DNA of 64,000 nucleotides from Bacteroidales bacterium (GTDB lineage: Bacteria; Bacteroidota; Bacteroidia; Bacteroidales; Muribaculaceae): NCBI GenBank assembly GCA_022009815.1, contig CP091725.1:2542001-2606000 (forward strand), in the 5' to 3' direction. Made by a program: the position numbers and the translations under genes. Shown here in pieces: positions 17,542 to 25,876 of this stretch; position 1 is the first letter of the stretch; each line of letters starts with the position of its first letter. The notes beneath the pieces were generated by a model that had not been told where the DNA came from, made no database searches, and saw nothing but the letters and a program-made list of their open reading frames with translations.

Positions 17542-18615
17542 CTATCGCATTCTATTGTTCAATACCTCAATTTGCTGACGAACCGACTCTTCGTGGATCG
17601 CTTGGTAAACCGTCTTCATGAAATCACCGTTCATGCCCAACTCTTCCGCAGCCGCCGCACGTGAGTTAAGGATGTCGTCGTAACGTCCCGTCTGCACCAC
17701 CGGCATACTGTGCTCTTTCTTGTATTGACCAATCTCACGCGAAATGCGCATACGCTTGCTCAAAGCCTCAAGCAAATCATTGTCTATCTGATCAATCTGC
17801 TGGCGCAATAGCGTGAGACTTTCTGTGGTCTGCGTTGTGTCGCGCACCACAAGCATATTCAATATAAAGTTAAGCACCTCGGGAGTGACCTGCTGGCTTT
17901 TGTCGCTCCAAGCACTGTCAGGATCACAATGCGACTCCACGATAAGTCCGTCAAAGCCCATATCCATCGCCTGCTGCGACAACGGAGCCACCAGCTCACG
18001 CTTGCCTCCAATGTGCGACGGATCGCAGATCAGTGTCAGTTCCGGCATACGGCGTCGCAATTCAATAGGGATGTGCCACTGTGGCATATTGCGGTACAAA
18101 TGTTTGCCGTAAGCACTGAATCCACGGTGAATGGCGCCAATCTGCCTGATTCCAGCATTGTAAATGCGTTGCATCGCACCAATCCACAACTCAAGATCGG
18201 GATTGACCGGATTCTTAACCAGCACCGGCACATCCGCACCGACAAGCGAGTCTGCGATTTCCTGCATGGCAAACGGGTTGGCCGAAGTGCGCGCGCCAAT
18301 CCAAAGCACATCCACTCCGGCATTGAGAGCCTCTTCAACATGCTGCTTGTTTGCAACCTCTGTTGCCACAAGCATACCAGTCTCCTTCTTCACCTCCTGC
18401 AACCATGTCAGACCGACACTGCCCACACCTTCGAATCCGCCCGGTTTGGTGCGCGGTTTCCAAATGCCGGCACGAAAGATTCTAACACCATTCTTTGCCA
18501 AATCCATAGCCGTTTCCATCACCTGTTCCTCTGTCTCGGCACTGCACGGACCAGCAATTACAACAGGGCGTTTTGAGTCTACGCCACAAAACTTAATAGG
18601 TTTGATATCGTTCAT
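17542..18615 (-). CDS. Fused DAHP synthase / chorismate mutase
   Basis: An intact 357-residue bifunctional enzyme. Residues 1 to about 255 are a KDPG-type DAHP synthase (VVIAGPCSAETEEQ, GIWKPRTKPGGFEG, CDPSHIGGKRE). Residues 275-357 are an AroQ chorismate mutase (LRQQIDQIDNDLLEALSKRM, IGQYKKEH). The mutase is fused at the C-terminus, as in other Bacteroidales. It supplies both the first step of the shikimate pathway and the chorismate-to-prephenate step feeding the neighbouring PheA and TyrA. No separate regulatory domain is present; the mutase domain may itself confer feedback control. Confidence 0.94.
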   Translation of the reverse strand: MNDIKPIKFCGVDSKRPVVIAGPCSAETEEQVMETAMDLAKNGVRIFRAGIWKPRTKPGGFEGVGSVGLTWLQEVKKETGMLVATEVANKQHVEEALNAGVDVLWIGARTSANPFAMQEIADSLVGADVPVLVKNPVNPDLELWIGAMQRIYNAGIRQIGAIHRGFSAYGKHLYRNMPQWHIPIELRRRMPELTLICDPSHIGGKRELVAPLSQQAMDMGFDGLIVESHCDPDSAWSDKSQQVTPEVLNFILNMLVVRDTTQTTESLTLLRQQIDQIDNDLLEALSKRMRISREIGQYKKEHSMPVVQTGRYDDILNSRAAAAEELGMNGDFMKTVYQAIHEESVRQQIEVLNNRMR

Positions 18616-18627
18616 AATCTTATGTTT

Positions 18628-19799
18628 TTATTTCATTTCTTTAATTCTATTCAAAGCCTCCCGCATCTTTTCCTCTGTCGCACAAAGCGATATTCTGACA
18701 TAGCGCTCTCCGTTGCTTCCGAAAATAAATCCAGGAGTGATAAACACCCGCGCACCATACAGAATGCGGTCGGCGAATTTTTCAGACGACTCCTCCCCTT
18801 CAGGAATCCTTCCCCACAGGAACAGCCCCTTCTGAGATTTGTCAAATGTGCATCCGAGTTGCGTCATAATCGCCTCCGCCACCTTTCGGCGTTCGGCATA
18901 CACCTTATTAAGCTCGGCATACCACGCCCCATCGCACGACAAAGCCTTTACCGCCGCCTCCATTGCCGGGCGAAACTGTCCGGAGTCAATATTTGACTTC
19001 ACTTTAAGTATCCACTCTACAAACTGAGCGTTTGACGCCAGCATTCCCATACGCCATCCCGCCATATTATGCGATTTGCTCAACGAATTCATCTCAATGG
19101 CAATGTCTTTTGCTCCAGGCACAGAAAGCAGGCTTACAGGGTTGTCGTTTAAGATAAAGCTATACGGATTGTCATTGACAATCACGATATTGTGCCGGCG
19201 GCCGAAGTCCACAATCTTCTGAAACAACTCCATTGTCGCAGGCGCGCCTGTTGGCATATTAGGATAGTTCACCCACATCAGTTTCACCCTGTCGAGCGGC
19301 ATCCGCTCCAACTCGTTGAAATCAGGATACCACCCATTTTCTTCTTTTAGATTATATGTCAGGATTTCAGCCTCCGCCAATTTGCTCACCGAAGAGTATG
19401 TAGGATACCCCGGATTTGGCACAAGCACAGCATCGCCAGGATTGACAAAAGCAAGCGTAATGTGAAGGATACCCTCTTTTGAACCAATCAACGGTTGGAT
19501 TTCTTTATCAGGATTCAGTTCTACACCGTACCAACGGCTATACCAATCAGCATAAGCACCGCGAAGCGACGGCAATCCGACATACGGCTGATAACCATGA
19601 GTGTCGTGCCTCCGAGCCACATCACACAATGTGTCAATCACCGACTTATGCGGCGGACGGTCAGGGCCTCCGATGCCCAAAGATATAATGTCCATACCTT
19701 TTGCATTCAGCTGCGCCACTTCTTTCAACTTCTTTGAGAAGTAGTACTCCTTAACTTGTCTCACCCGATTTGCCGGGCATATATTGCTATTCTTTCCAT
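18628..19799 (-). CDS. PLP aminotransferase of the aromatic operon
   Basis: A class I/II fold-type I aminotransferase of about 391 residues. It has ISLGIGGPDRPPH, NPGYPTYSSVSKLAEAE, NYPNMPTGAPAT, and the PLP-lysine site MNSLSKSHNMAGWRMG. By operon position it probably transaminates phenylpyruvate and 4-hydroxyphenylpyruvate to Phe and Tyr; LL-DAP aminotransferase-like specificity is an alternative. As given, the frame runs on from pheA with no stop. Adding one A (sense) at 19793-19795 creates both an ATG start at 19799 (MEKNSNICPANR) and a TAG stop for pheA at 19787. The fusion is therefore an artefact of that missing base. Confidence 0.85.
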
Positions 19800-20638
19800 C
19801 TTGATTGAAATTGGAATATTCGCCTAAAATTTTAAAATCAGTAATCAATGGTTTTACAGCCTCTATCGACTGACGGTAACGCGTATAGTCATCAAAAGTC
19901 AGATTGATGAAAAACCGATACTCCCACTCTCTTCCGATAATTGGAATCGATTGGATTTTAGAGAGGTTGATATCATAGAATGAAAAAATTGTAAGAATCT
20001 TAGCCAGGCTGCCCTGCGTGTGTGGCAACGTGAAAACCAACGACGCCTTGTCTATTTTTTTTGCCATAGGAAAGCTCATGCGACATTATCGGATCAGCGA
20101 TGATAAGAAACCTTGTGAAATTACGCTTGTTTGTCTCAATGCCTTCTTCCAAAATATTCAAGCCGTATAATTGAGCCGCCAATTTTCCACAAATGGCAGC
20201 ATGTCCACGCAATCCCAACTTTGCAATTTCTTCCGCACTGCCCGCGGTATCGGTCTTCTCCACCATCTTCAGATTTGGATGGCGATGCAGGAACTGCTCG
20301 CATTGCATAAGAGCCATCGGATGCGAGTTAACCTCTGTCAGCTCATCTATATTCTGTCCAGGCAAAGCGCACAACACATGAGATATGCGCATCTTGTACT
20401 CTCCTACCACCGTAAGATTGCTTTGGCGAAGAAGCTCGTGATTTTGCAACAGACTGCCGGCAATCGTGTTTTCAATCGCCATCGCGCCAATCAGCGAACT
20501 GTCGGACTTCAGACAATCAAACATACTGCCAAACGTTTCACACGGCACCACGTCAATATCCTCTCCCGCAAAATATGCTCTTGCCGCAGCATCATGGAAA
20601 CATCCTTTTACGCCCTGTATTGTTACTTTTTTCTTCAT
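19787..20638 (-). CDS. pheA: Prephenate dehydratase PheA with ACT domain, frameshifted
   Basis: A prephenate dehydratase of about 284 residues. The catalytic part has IQGVKGCFHDAAARAYF at the start, AIENTIAGSLLQNHELL, and NFTRFLII with the conserved Thr-Arg-Phe. The C-terminal ACT domain (KASLVFTLPHTQGSLAKIL) should bind phenylalanine for feedback inhibition. The two halves are one frame apart at the A8 run (plus strand T8, 20055-20062). It is the first structural gene of the operon, preceded by a leader peptide and attenuator. Confidence 0.9.
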
Positions 20639-20655
20639 TCGGTCATACTAAATAA

Positions 20656-20681
20656 AAAATCCCGCTCAATGGCGGGATTTT
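20656..20681 (-). terminator. Attenuator terminator before pheA
   Basis: Read on the minus strand, a 10-bp stem (AAAATCCCGC with GCGGGATTTT, 6-base loop) is followed by more T residues. It lies 18 bases before pheA. Its 5' arm TCCCGCC can instead pair with GGCGGGA at 20725-20731, right after the leader peptide stop, forming an antiterminator. Confidence 0.75.
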
Positions 20682-20732
20682 AATATGATTACTAATTTTC
20701 TTTGTCTTTATATATTGCATATCGTCCCGCCT

Positions 20733-20795
20733 CTATTTTTTTATCAAAATAAAAAGTAAAAAGCCAAAATAATATGCGAAATGATTCACGTTCAT
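20733..20795 (-). CDS. Phe/Tyr-rich leader peptide of the aromatic operon
   Basis: A 20-codon frame starting ATG at 20795 and ending TAG at 20733-20735. It carries Phe at positions 6, 10, 12 and 15 and Tyr at 8 and 9, that is, six aromatic residues in twenty. Directly after the stop lies GGCGGGA (20725-20731), the antiterminator arm. In the classical attenuation model, ribosomes stalled at Phe/Tyr codons leave this arm free to pair and block the terminator, while a ribosome reaching the stop covers it and lets the terminator form. The layout fits that model fully; expression has not been tested. Confidence 0.7.
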   Translation of the reverse strand: MNVNHFAYYFGFLLFILIKK

Positions 20796-20967
20796 TTTAT
20801 TGTTTTCTTGATTGCAAAATTAGATAAAAATCTTTTTAATCTGCAAGAATTTTTTTCCACTTTTTTTCTTCAAATTTGCCATCATTTTATTGTTTTTCTT
20901 GATTGCAAAATTAGATAAAATCTTTTTAATCTGCAAGAATTTTTCCACTTTTTCTTCAAATTTGCCA
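20792..20967. repeat. Tandem duplication of the pheA promoter region
   Basis: Two head-to-tail copies, 20792-20881 (90 nt) and 20882-20967 (86 nt), each carrying a CAAAATTA (minus-strand TAATTTTG) -7 box. They are identical except for the lengths of four A/T runs (T4/T5, A5/A4, T7/T5, T7/T5). A third partial start (20968-20977) follows. Confidence 0.85.
20815..20822 (-). promoter_or_regulatory. -7 box of the aromatic operon (second copy at 20906-20913)
   Basis: TAATTTTG on the minus strand, with a CTTG -33-like element 21 bases upstream. This proximal copy would start transcription near 20808, about 13 bases before the leader peptide ATG. The duplicated copy at 20906-20913 could act as a second promoter. 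Confidence 0.65.
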
Positions 20968-21061
20968 TCATTTTATTTTCCGCAAGATTACGCCACAACA
21001 CATAACCGTCAGAAACAGAAGCAAAAATGGTTAAATATTTCCGTATAGAAGAATTAATTAT

Positions 21062-21069
21062 TACTTTTG
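21062..21069 (+). promoter_or_regulatory. -7 box for the methyltransferase gene
   Basis: TACTTTTG on the plus strand, 22 bases before the ATG at 21092. It matches TAnnTTTG exactly. Confidence 0.6.
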
Positions 21070-21091
21070 TAGAACGTAATAGAATTGCCTT

Positions 21092-22306
21092 ATGTGTGAA
21101 GATTTTTCATTTGTCGACAATCCAGAATTCAAATCATTCATATCCCAATATAGCACAACCGACGCTTCCACACTAAGGCTGAAAAGATTTGACAATCTCA
21201 AATTCGACAAGAATTTAGCAATAACCCAAATAGAATGCAGGCGCAAGGCAAAAAAGAAGCTACCGGAATTGGCTGAAAAAATTGCCTATCCCACCGACGT
21301 CTCCATAGAACAATGCTCTTCTGAAATCTTGGCTAAATTCCACGCCAACCTGTTTGCCGGATGCGATGCTGTGGTCGATTTGACATGCGGACTCGGCATC
21401 GACTCGTTCTACATTGCGCAACAGGCCAAGTCAGTGGTAAGCATTGATGCAGCTGAGATTGTCACATCTGCGGTAAAACACAATATGCATAAACTTGAGA
21501 TAAACAACGTTTCCGTAGTAAACGACTTTGCCGAAAGTTATTTGGACAAGGTCAAGAACCCGTTCTCCGCAGCATTCATCGATCCGTCGCGCAGGCTGAC
21601 CGACGACCGCAATTCCCGCACATACGCAATCAAAGACACCGTCCCCGACTTAAACCTAATTATCCCGCAGATAGAATCCCGCTGCAATTTCATCATTGTC
21701 AAAGCATCTCCAATGGCTGACATCTCGCAAACAATCAGCGATTTCCCTGGAATTACAGAAGTCTGGATATTGTCAGTGAAAAACGAGTGCAAGGAGCTTT
21801 TGTTTAAAATTGACTTTCCACAGACAGCGAAACAGCCACAAATTCACTGCATCGACTTCGTTACAAACGAAGCAATAGAATTCACGTTCAAATTCGAAGA
21901 TAAATCCATTTCAATCGCAGACGGGACACCACATCCCAGTCAACAGTTATTCGTTCCAAACGCATCAATAATGAAAGCCGGAGCTTATGACATTGTCGCC
22001 GACAAATTCGGCCTCATCCGTTTGGCTGCGAATTCACATCTGTATCTGTCCGATATCGCCACCAACCACGAATATCCAGGTCGGGTGTTTTCCATAACGA
22101 ATGTTTTATCTTTATCGAAGCCCGACATAAAGAAGATTAAATCATCTGTCAAGTCAGCAAACATCTCTTGCCGCAACTTTCCAATGAAGCCAGATGATTT
22201 GAGGAAAAGGCTCAAGATTGCCGACGGAGGAAATGATTATATTTTCGCCACCACCCTTGCCGACAATTCAAAAGTCCTTATTCTATGCCACCACGTCACC
22301 GTTTAA
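21092..22306 (+). CDS. Class I SAM methyltransferase with THUMP-like C-terminal domain
   Basis: An intact 404-residue protein. The central part has SAM motif I VVDLTCGLGIDSFYIAQ (about 115-131) and VVSIDAAEIV, then AAFIDPSRR, which resembles the catalytic DPPY-type loop position of nucleic acid methyltransferases. The C-terminal 80 residues match the THUMP-like domain found in this Bacteroidetes family (NISCRNFPMKPDDLRKRLKI). The target is probably tRNA or rRNA but is not established. It converges on smpB with an 11-base overlap of 3' ends. It is transcribed alone from the box at 21062. Confidence 0.75.
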   Translation: MCEDFSFVDNPEFKSFISQYSTTDASTLRLKRFDNLKFDKNLAITQIECRRKAKKKLPELAEKIAYPTDVSIEQCSSEILAKFHANLFAGCDAVVDLTCGLGIDSFYIAQQAKSVVSIDAAEIVTSAVKHNMHKLEINNVSVVNDFAESYLDKVKNPFSAAFIDPSRRLTDDRNSRTYAIKDTVPDLNLIIPQIESRCNFIIVKASPMADISQTISDFPGITEVWILSVKNECKELLFKIDFPQTAKQPQIHCIDFVTNEAIEFTFKFEDKSISIADGTPHPSQQLFVPNASIMKAGAYDIVADKFGLIRLAANSHLYLSDIATNHEYPGRVFSITNVLSLSKPDIKKIKSSVKSANISCRNFPMKPDDLRKRLKIADGGNDYIFATTLADNSKVLILCHHVTV

Positions 22307-22754
22307 ACATACGGTCCATTTCGCGTTTGTCTTCGCGCTCTTTTATCGACTGACGTTTGTCGTATTCTTTCTTACCTTTGGCAAGAGCTATGACAACCTT
22401 TGCCAGCCCCTTGTCGCTTATAAACACCTTCAGCGGCACAATAGAAAATCCGCTGTCTTTCGAAGCCTTGCCTATTTCACGAATCTCCTTCTTGTTCAAC
22501 AGCAACTTGCGGTCTCTCCGAGAAGAATGATTGTTGTAGGATCCATAGAAATATTCCCCCACATACATATTCTTTATCCAAATCTCGCCATTGTTCTCAT
22601 AACAGAACGCATCTGTCAAGCCCGCCTTGCCAAGACGAATTGACTTGATTTCCGTGCCTGTCAGCACAATTCCTGCCGTGTAGGTCTCTACAATGTCAAA
22701 ATCGAACGTGGCACGTCTGTTCTTTATGTTGACTGCATTCAGTTTCAATTTCAT
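22296..22754 (-). CDS. smpB: SsrA-binding protein SmpB
   Basis: An intact 152-residue SmpB. It starts KLNAVNIKNRRATFDFDIVETY and carries GIVLTGTEIKSIRLGKAGL, with a basic C-terminal tail (YDKRQSIKEREDKREMDRM) that enters the ribosome in place of a codon-anticodon helix. It delivers tmRNA to stalled ribosomes. Its ATG overlaps the stop of the Yip1 gene (ATGA), so it ends the lysE-CBM9-yip1-smpB operon. Confidence 0.95.
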   Translation of the reverse strand: MKLKLNAVNIKNRRATFDFDIVETYTAGIVLTGTEIKSIRLGKAGLTDAFCYENNGEIWIKNMYVGEYFYGSYNNHSSRRDRKLLLNKKEIREIGKASKDSGFSIVPLKVFISDKGLAKVVIALAKGKKEYDKRQSIKEREDKREMDRMFKR

Positions 22755-23338
22755 ATTACATCCTGTGGATTAAATTTCATAATTACTATAACCACTACTA
22801 TCGGCACCAATGCCAGGGCAAGGAATACTCCAAACACAAACCATATTTTCTTCTCATCCGTGTCAGCCCCGAAGATTTCAGCACACTTCGACAAGACAAA
22901 CAGCAGATACACAACGAAAATATACAGAGGCATCATCGGCGTTGGCAATAGGTTCTGCACAATTGCCACTATCACTCCTATCGAATAGACAAACATCGTC
23001 AATATTTTCAAATCCGATTCTGTGACCGACTCCGACTTTTCCGTTCTCAATCTACGCACCACAGAAGATGCAAGAGCAGGACTTATCATATAGCCAAGGA
23101 AGAATGCCGAAAACATTGCAATACCGCGCACCAACGCAACCGTCAATGTTTCTCCATACAACATTTGCACAAACGATGATGCTCCAGCGACAGCAAGCAG
23201 CGGATAAAACCACCCTCTTTCATGCTTTGACGGCAAGTGCCCATTTTGTTTTTCCATCGTCCACGAAGATACCGGAGCGATAAGAAAACGTAGTGCCAAC
23301 AGCAAATCTTTCATACTTTCTTTTTGGGGATTATTCAA
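22751..23338 (-). CDS. Yip1-family integral membrane protein
   Basis: A 195-residue protein with about five hydrophobic helices (residues 42-60, 70-95, 110-130, 135-155, 165-188). Features such as LLALRFLIAPVSSW near the start and the overall pattern fit Yip1-domain proteins that are common in Bacteroidetes beside smpB. Function is unknown in bacteria. The start may be ATG 23338 or ATG 23314. It overlaps the end of the CBM9-like gene by 8 bases. Confidence 0.6.
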   Translation of the reverse strand: MNNPQKESMKDLLLALRFLIAPVSSWTMEKQNGHLPSKHERGWFYPLLAVAGASSFVQMLYGETLTVALVRGIAMFSAFFLGYMISPALASSVVRRLRTEKSESVTESDLKILTMFVYSIGVIVAIVQNLLPTPMMPLYIFVVYLLFVLSKCAEIFGADTDEKKIWFVFGVFLALALVPIVVVIVIMKFNPQDVI

Positions 23339-23990
23339 GGATTATTTTTCCGAAATATTCAGGCCTATGGAAATCCGGCTTGTCAGTTTTTATCGGCGCC
23401 CAGCTCAGATAATGCGGCATGCTCGTCGCCGACGCACATTTATACAGGTTGCCTTTCATTTCAATCGGGCGCTTTGAAACGTCAACCCCTATCAACTCAA
23501 ACGGAATCGCGATGGCAAGTCCCCAATTAAAAATACCCTCAAGTTCCTGGAACGGATTATTTCCGCATGTGGCATACCTTTTCACTGTAGCCAGTTCCAT
23601 ATCGGTAAGCCGTATAGGATGCTTGCGGTCTTTCCGATGAGAAGCATTTATTGCACCGATACAATTAAATTCAAAGTTCCAATATTCCTCACTGCCAGGC
23701 GTCTGCAGGAAAAATTCCACACAGCTGTCCTCTGCCACCGGACTGTTGTTTTTATAATTCACCGCACGCAGATAGTTGCTTCTAACAAAATAGTTCACAT
23801 ATAGGAATTTGTCAGAGTAAGCCATCGAGAACACCGTTATTGGGTGATATGGATATTTATCCTCCCAATTCACACAATTTATTCCCACCTTCTTCAGATG
23901 CAATTCCATATAGTCTGCAACCGAAGCCATCGACATTGCATCAAGACCTTCCACAAAAGGCACATTCAATACATATTCTTCTCCGTTCAT
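23331..23990 (-). CDS. CBM9-like carbohydrate-binding family protein
   Basis: About 219 residues from ATG 23990, which overlaps the lysE stop (ATGA). Stretches such as DSCVEFFLQTPGSEEYWNFE, NCIGAINASHR and GIFNWGLAIAIPFELIG are typical of the carbohydrate-binding family 9-like domain (DOMON-like beta-sandwich) found alone in many Bacteroidetes. No signal peptide is evident, so it may be cytosolic. The longer frame from 24071 would run into lysE and begins with unconserved residues. Ligand unknown. Confidence 0.7.
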   Translation of the reverse strand: MNGEEYVLNVPFVEGLDAMSMASVADYMELHLKKVGINCVNWEDKYPYHPITVFSMAYSDKFLYVNYFVRSNYLRAVNYKNNSPVAEDSCVEFFLQTPGSEEYWNFEFNCIGAINASHRKDRKHPIRLTDMELATVKRYATCGNNPFQELEGIFNWGLAIAIPFELIGVDVSKRPIEMKGNLYKCASATSMPHYLSWAPIKTDKPDFHRPEYFGKIILE

Positions 23991-24628
23991 AGCAACTCCA
24001 TTATTGAAAGCCCCATGCCGATAACCGACATCAAGCAAATTAAACTTCCTATGAAAATGTTGATCAACCACATACTCCTCACATTAAAACGGCCTCTGAC
24101 TTTGCTGACAAAGTAGGTTATCAAAAACCACCAGCCCAAAGCCCCAACAATAATGGACAGAAAGCCAATAAAATAACCGTAGATTGATGTTATGTTTGTC
24201 AAGAAATTAAATCGTGCATACAATCCGATTATAAGGAAAATTATCAACGGATTGGAGAACGTGAACAAGAAACCGGTAATCAAATCCTGAACATAGTTGT
24301 TTTTCACCGGATGTCCCTTCTTTTCCTTTATCATTTTTGCAGGGTTTTTCCGTGCAATGTACACACCAAAACCAAGCAATACGACACTTCCGAAAATCTG
24401 AAGCACCGTCTGATTTTTTTCTATGAAATTTATGACAAACGACAGTCCAAATCCTGTCAGCAATGAATACAACAAATCAGAGAATGCCGCGCCTACACCG
24501 GTAAAAAAGCCAGATGCACGTCCCTTGTTCAACGTGCGCTGAATGCACAGCATTCCTATCGGCCCCATTGGTGCAGATATCAATATTCCGATAGCGAGAC
24601 CCGCTATTATTACTTTCACTATTTCCAT
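23987..24628 (-). CDS. LysE family translocator
   Basis: A 213-residue inner-membrane transporter of the LysE/RhtB superfamily. It has the family N-terminal signature GILISAPMGPIGMLCIQRTLNKGRASGF split over helices 1-2, a TGVGAAFSDLLYS region and six hydrophobic helices. Members export amino acids or related small molecules; the substrate here is unknown. It is the first gene of its operon. A -7 box (TAAATTTG on the minus strand, 24637-24644) ends 8 bases before the ATG, implying a very short or absent leader. Confidence 0.85.
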   Translation of the reverse strand: MEIVKVIIAGLAIGILISAPMGPIGMLCIQRTLNKGRASGFFTGVGAAFSDLLYSLLTGFGLSFVINFIEKNQTVLQIFGSVVLLGFGVYIARKNPAKMIKEKKGHPVKNNYVQDLITGFLFTFSNPLIIFLIIGLYARFNFLTNITSIYGYFIGFLSIIVGALGWWFLITYFVSKVRGRFNVRSMWLINIFIGSLICLMSVIGMGLSIMELL

Positions 24629-24720
24629 ATGAAATGCAAATTTAACAAAAATCAGCCAATAGAATGGTGAGTCAATCCGAAAAAGTGACTCAGAGCGTCT
24701 ACATATTCTAATTTTTTACT

Positions 24721-24728
24721 TACTTTTG
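24721..24728 (+). promoter_or_regulatory. -7 box for the secreted protein gene
   Basis: TACTTTTG on the plus strand, 59 bases before the ATG at 24788. No clear -33 box. Confidence 0.5.
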
Positions 24729-24787
24729 CATTATTGACAAAGGTTCATAACCTTGTCTGACACGCATCAAATACAACATCTCTTATT

Positions 24788-25876
24788 ATGAAAATCGAAA
24801 CGTTATTTCTGGCTTTGCTATGTTTATCATTGCCATCAACAACATATTCAGAGCATATTTACTGGGACTGCAACAATGACTGCGACATCAGTGCCGGGCT
24901 CGACAGAAATTCCCGTAATGAAATTTTCATCGACAATGCCGGCTCCAATCGCCTGAAATTCATACCATTCACTTTCAACAACCCCGACAGTTGCGACTTC
25001 TCTTTCAAAATAAGGTTGCGCGATGGTGATGAAATCGACAATGCCTCACGACTTTTGTCTCCATCTGCGCCAAGTGCGGAATTCGGAATTGTTTGGGACT
25101 ACATCGACTCCGACAACTATTCCTCCGCTATATTCAAAAGAAACACCAACAACCATTTTGATGAAATCACCCGAAAAGATTGCTTTCACGTAGCCATACA
25201 GGTCGTTTCTAATGGAGAAAAGTCAATTGTCAAAGAATCAGACATTGACAGCAAAATGGCATTCGAGCCCAACAGATATAACACCTTTCAGATAAAAGTG
25301 GACAATGGCGTCCTTTCCCTTTCTGCCGGAAACAAAGAGCTCTCCACCCTTTTCTCCTGCGAATATATTCCTCAAAAAACATTTTCCGCAGGAATTGTCG
25401 CTGGCAAAAACAAGATTTCAATCAAAAGAATCGAGTTCAAAAGCATTCCCGACAAACGCGTTTCCAACAAAACAAGCTACACACAGGCAGACGTCGAACA
25501 GGCCGTAAAGAACACCGGCAATGATTTCTATGTTGGCTTTTGGCGTTACTTTGACCGCAATACCGACGATTCCCGCTTTGAACTTGGCGGCAAATACACA
25601 ATCGCTCTTGTCCCTACAGATTCAGGATACGACATATTATACATCTCAGGAGCAAACAGATTCTCATCATACTGGTCGCCATATATGAAGAAAGGAGCGC
25701 TTGTCCGCACCCCTTTCTATAATCAATATGAGATTCATTGGTTTACCGCTGACAAGAATTTGTATTTTGATGAATGCTACGCTTCGGTGACAGAGGACAT
25801 TCTTACGCTGCACTTCCCCATCCAGCAGTCAACCGTCAGATTCTACCGTTTCACTCCCTCATCAGAAAATCCTTGA
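24788..25876 (+). CDS. Secreted protein of unknown function
   Basis: A 362-residue protein with a clear signal peptide (MKIETLFLALLCLSLPSTTYS, cleavage near residue 21). Residues 50-220 contain alternating beta-strand-like segments (FTFNNPDSCDFSFKIRL, EFGIVWDYIDSDNYSSAIF, FQIKVDNGVLSLSAGNKEL, GIVAGKNKISIKRIEF) resembling a concanavalin-like jelly-roll fold, as in LamG or DUF1080 domains. The last 120 residues look like a second small beta domain. I do not recognise a named family. It sits alone and its 3' end overlaps the thrC stop by 26 bases in convergent orientation. Periplasmic or surface location is likely. Confidence 0.6.
   Translation: MKIETLFLALLCLSLPSTTYSEHIYWDCNNDCDISAGLDRNSRNEIFIDNAGSNRLKFIPFTFNNPDSCDFSFKIRLRDGDEIDNASRLLSPSAPSAEFGIVWDYIDSDNYSSAIFKRNTNNHFDEITRKDCFHVAIQVVSNGEKSIVKESDIDSKMAFEPNRYNTFQIKVDNGVLSLSAGNKELSTLFSCEYIPQKTFSAGIVAGKNKISIKRIEFKSIPDKRVSNKTSYTQADVEQAVKNTGNDFYVGFWRYFDRNTDDSRFELGGKYTIALVPTDSGYDILYISGANRFSSYWSPYMKKGALVRTPFYNQYEIHWFTADKNLYFDECYASVTEDILTLHFPIQQSTVRFYRFTPSSENP

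Noticed and set aside
20792..20967. CRISPR-like array
   Set aside because: There are two long adjacent copies with no spacers and no cas genes; it is a tandem promoter duplication or an assembly artefact.
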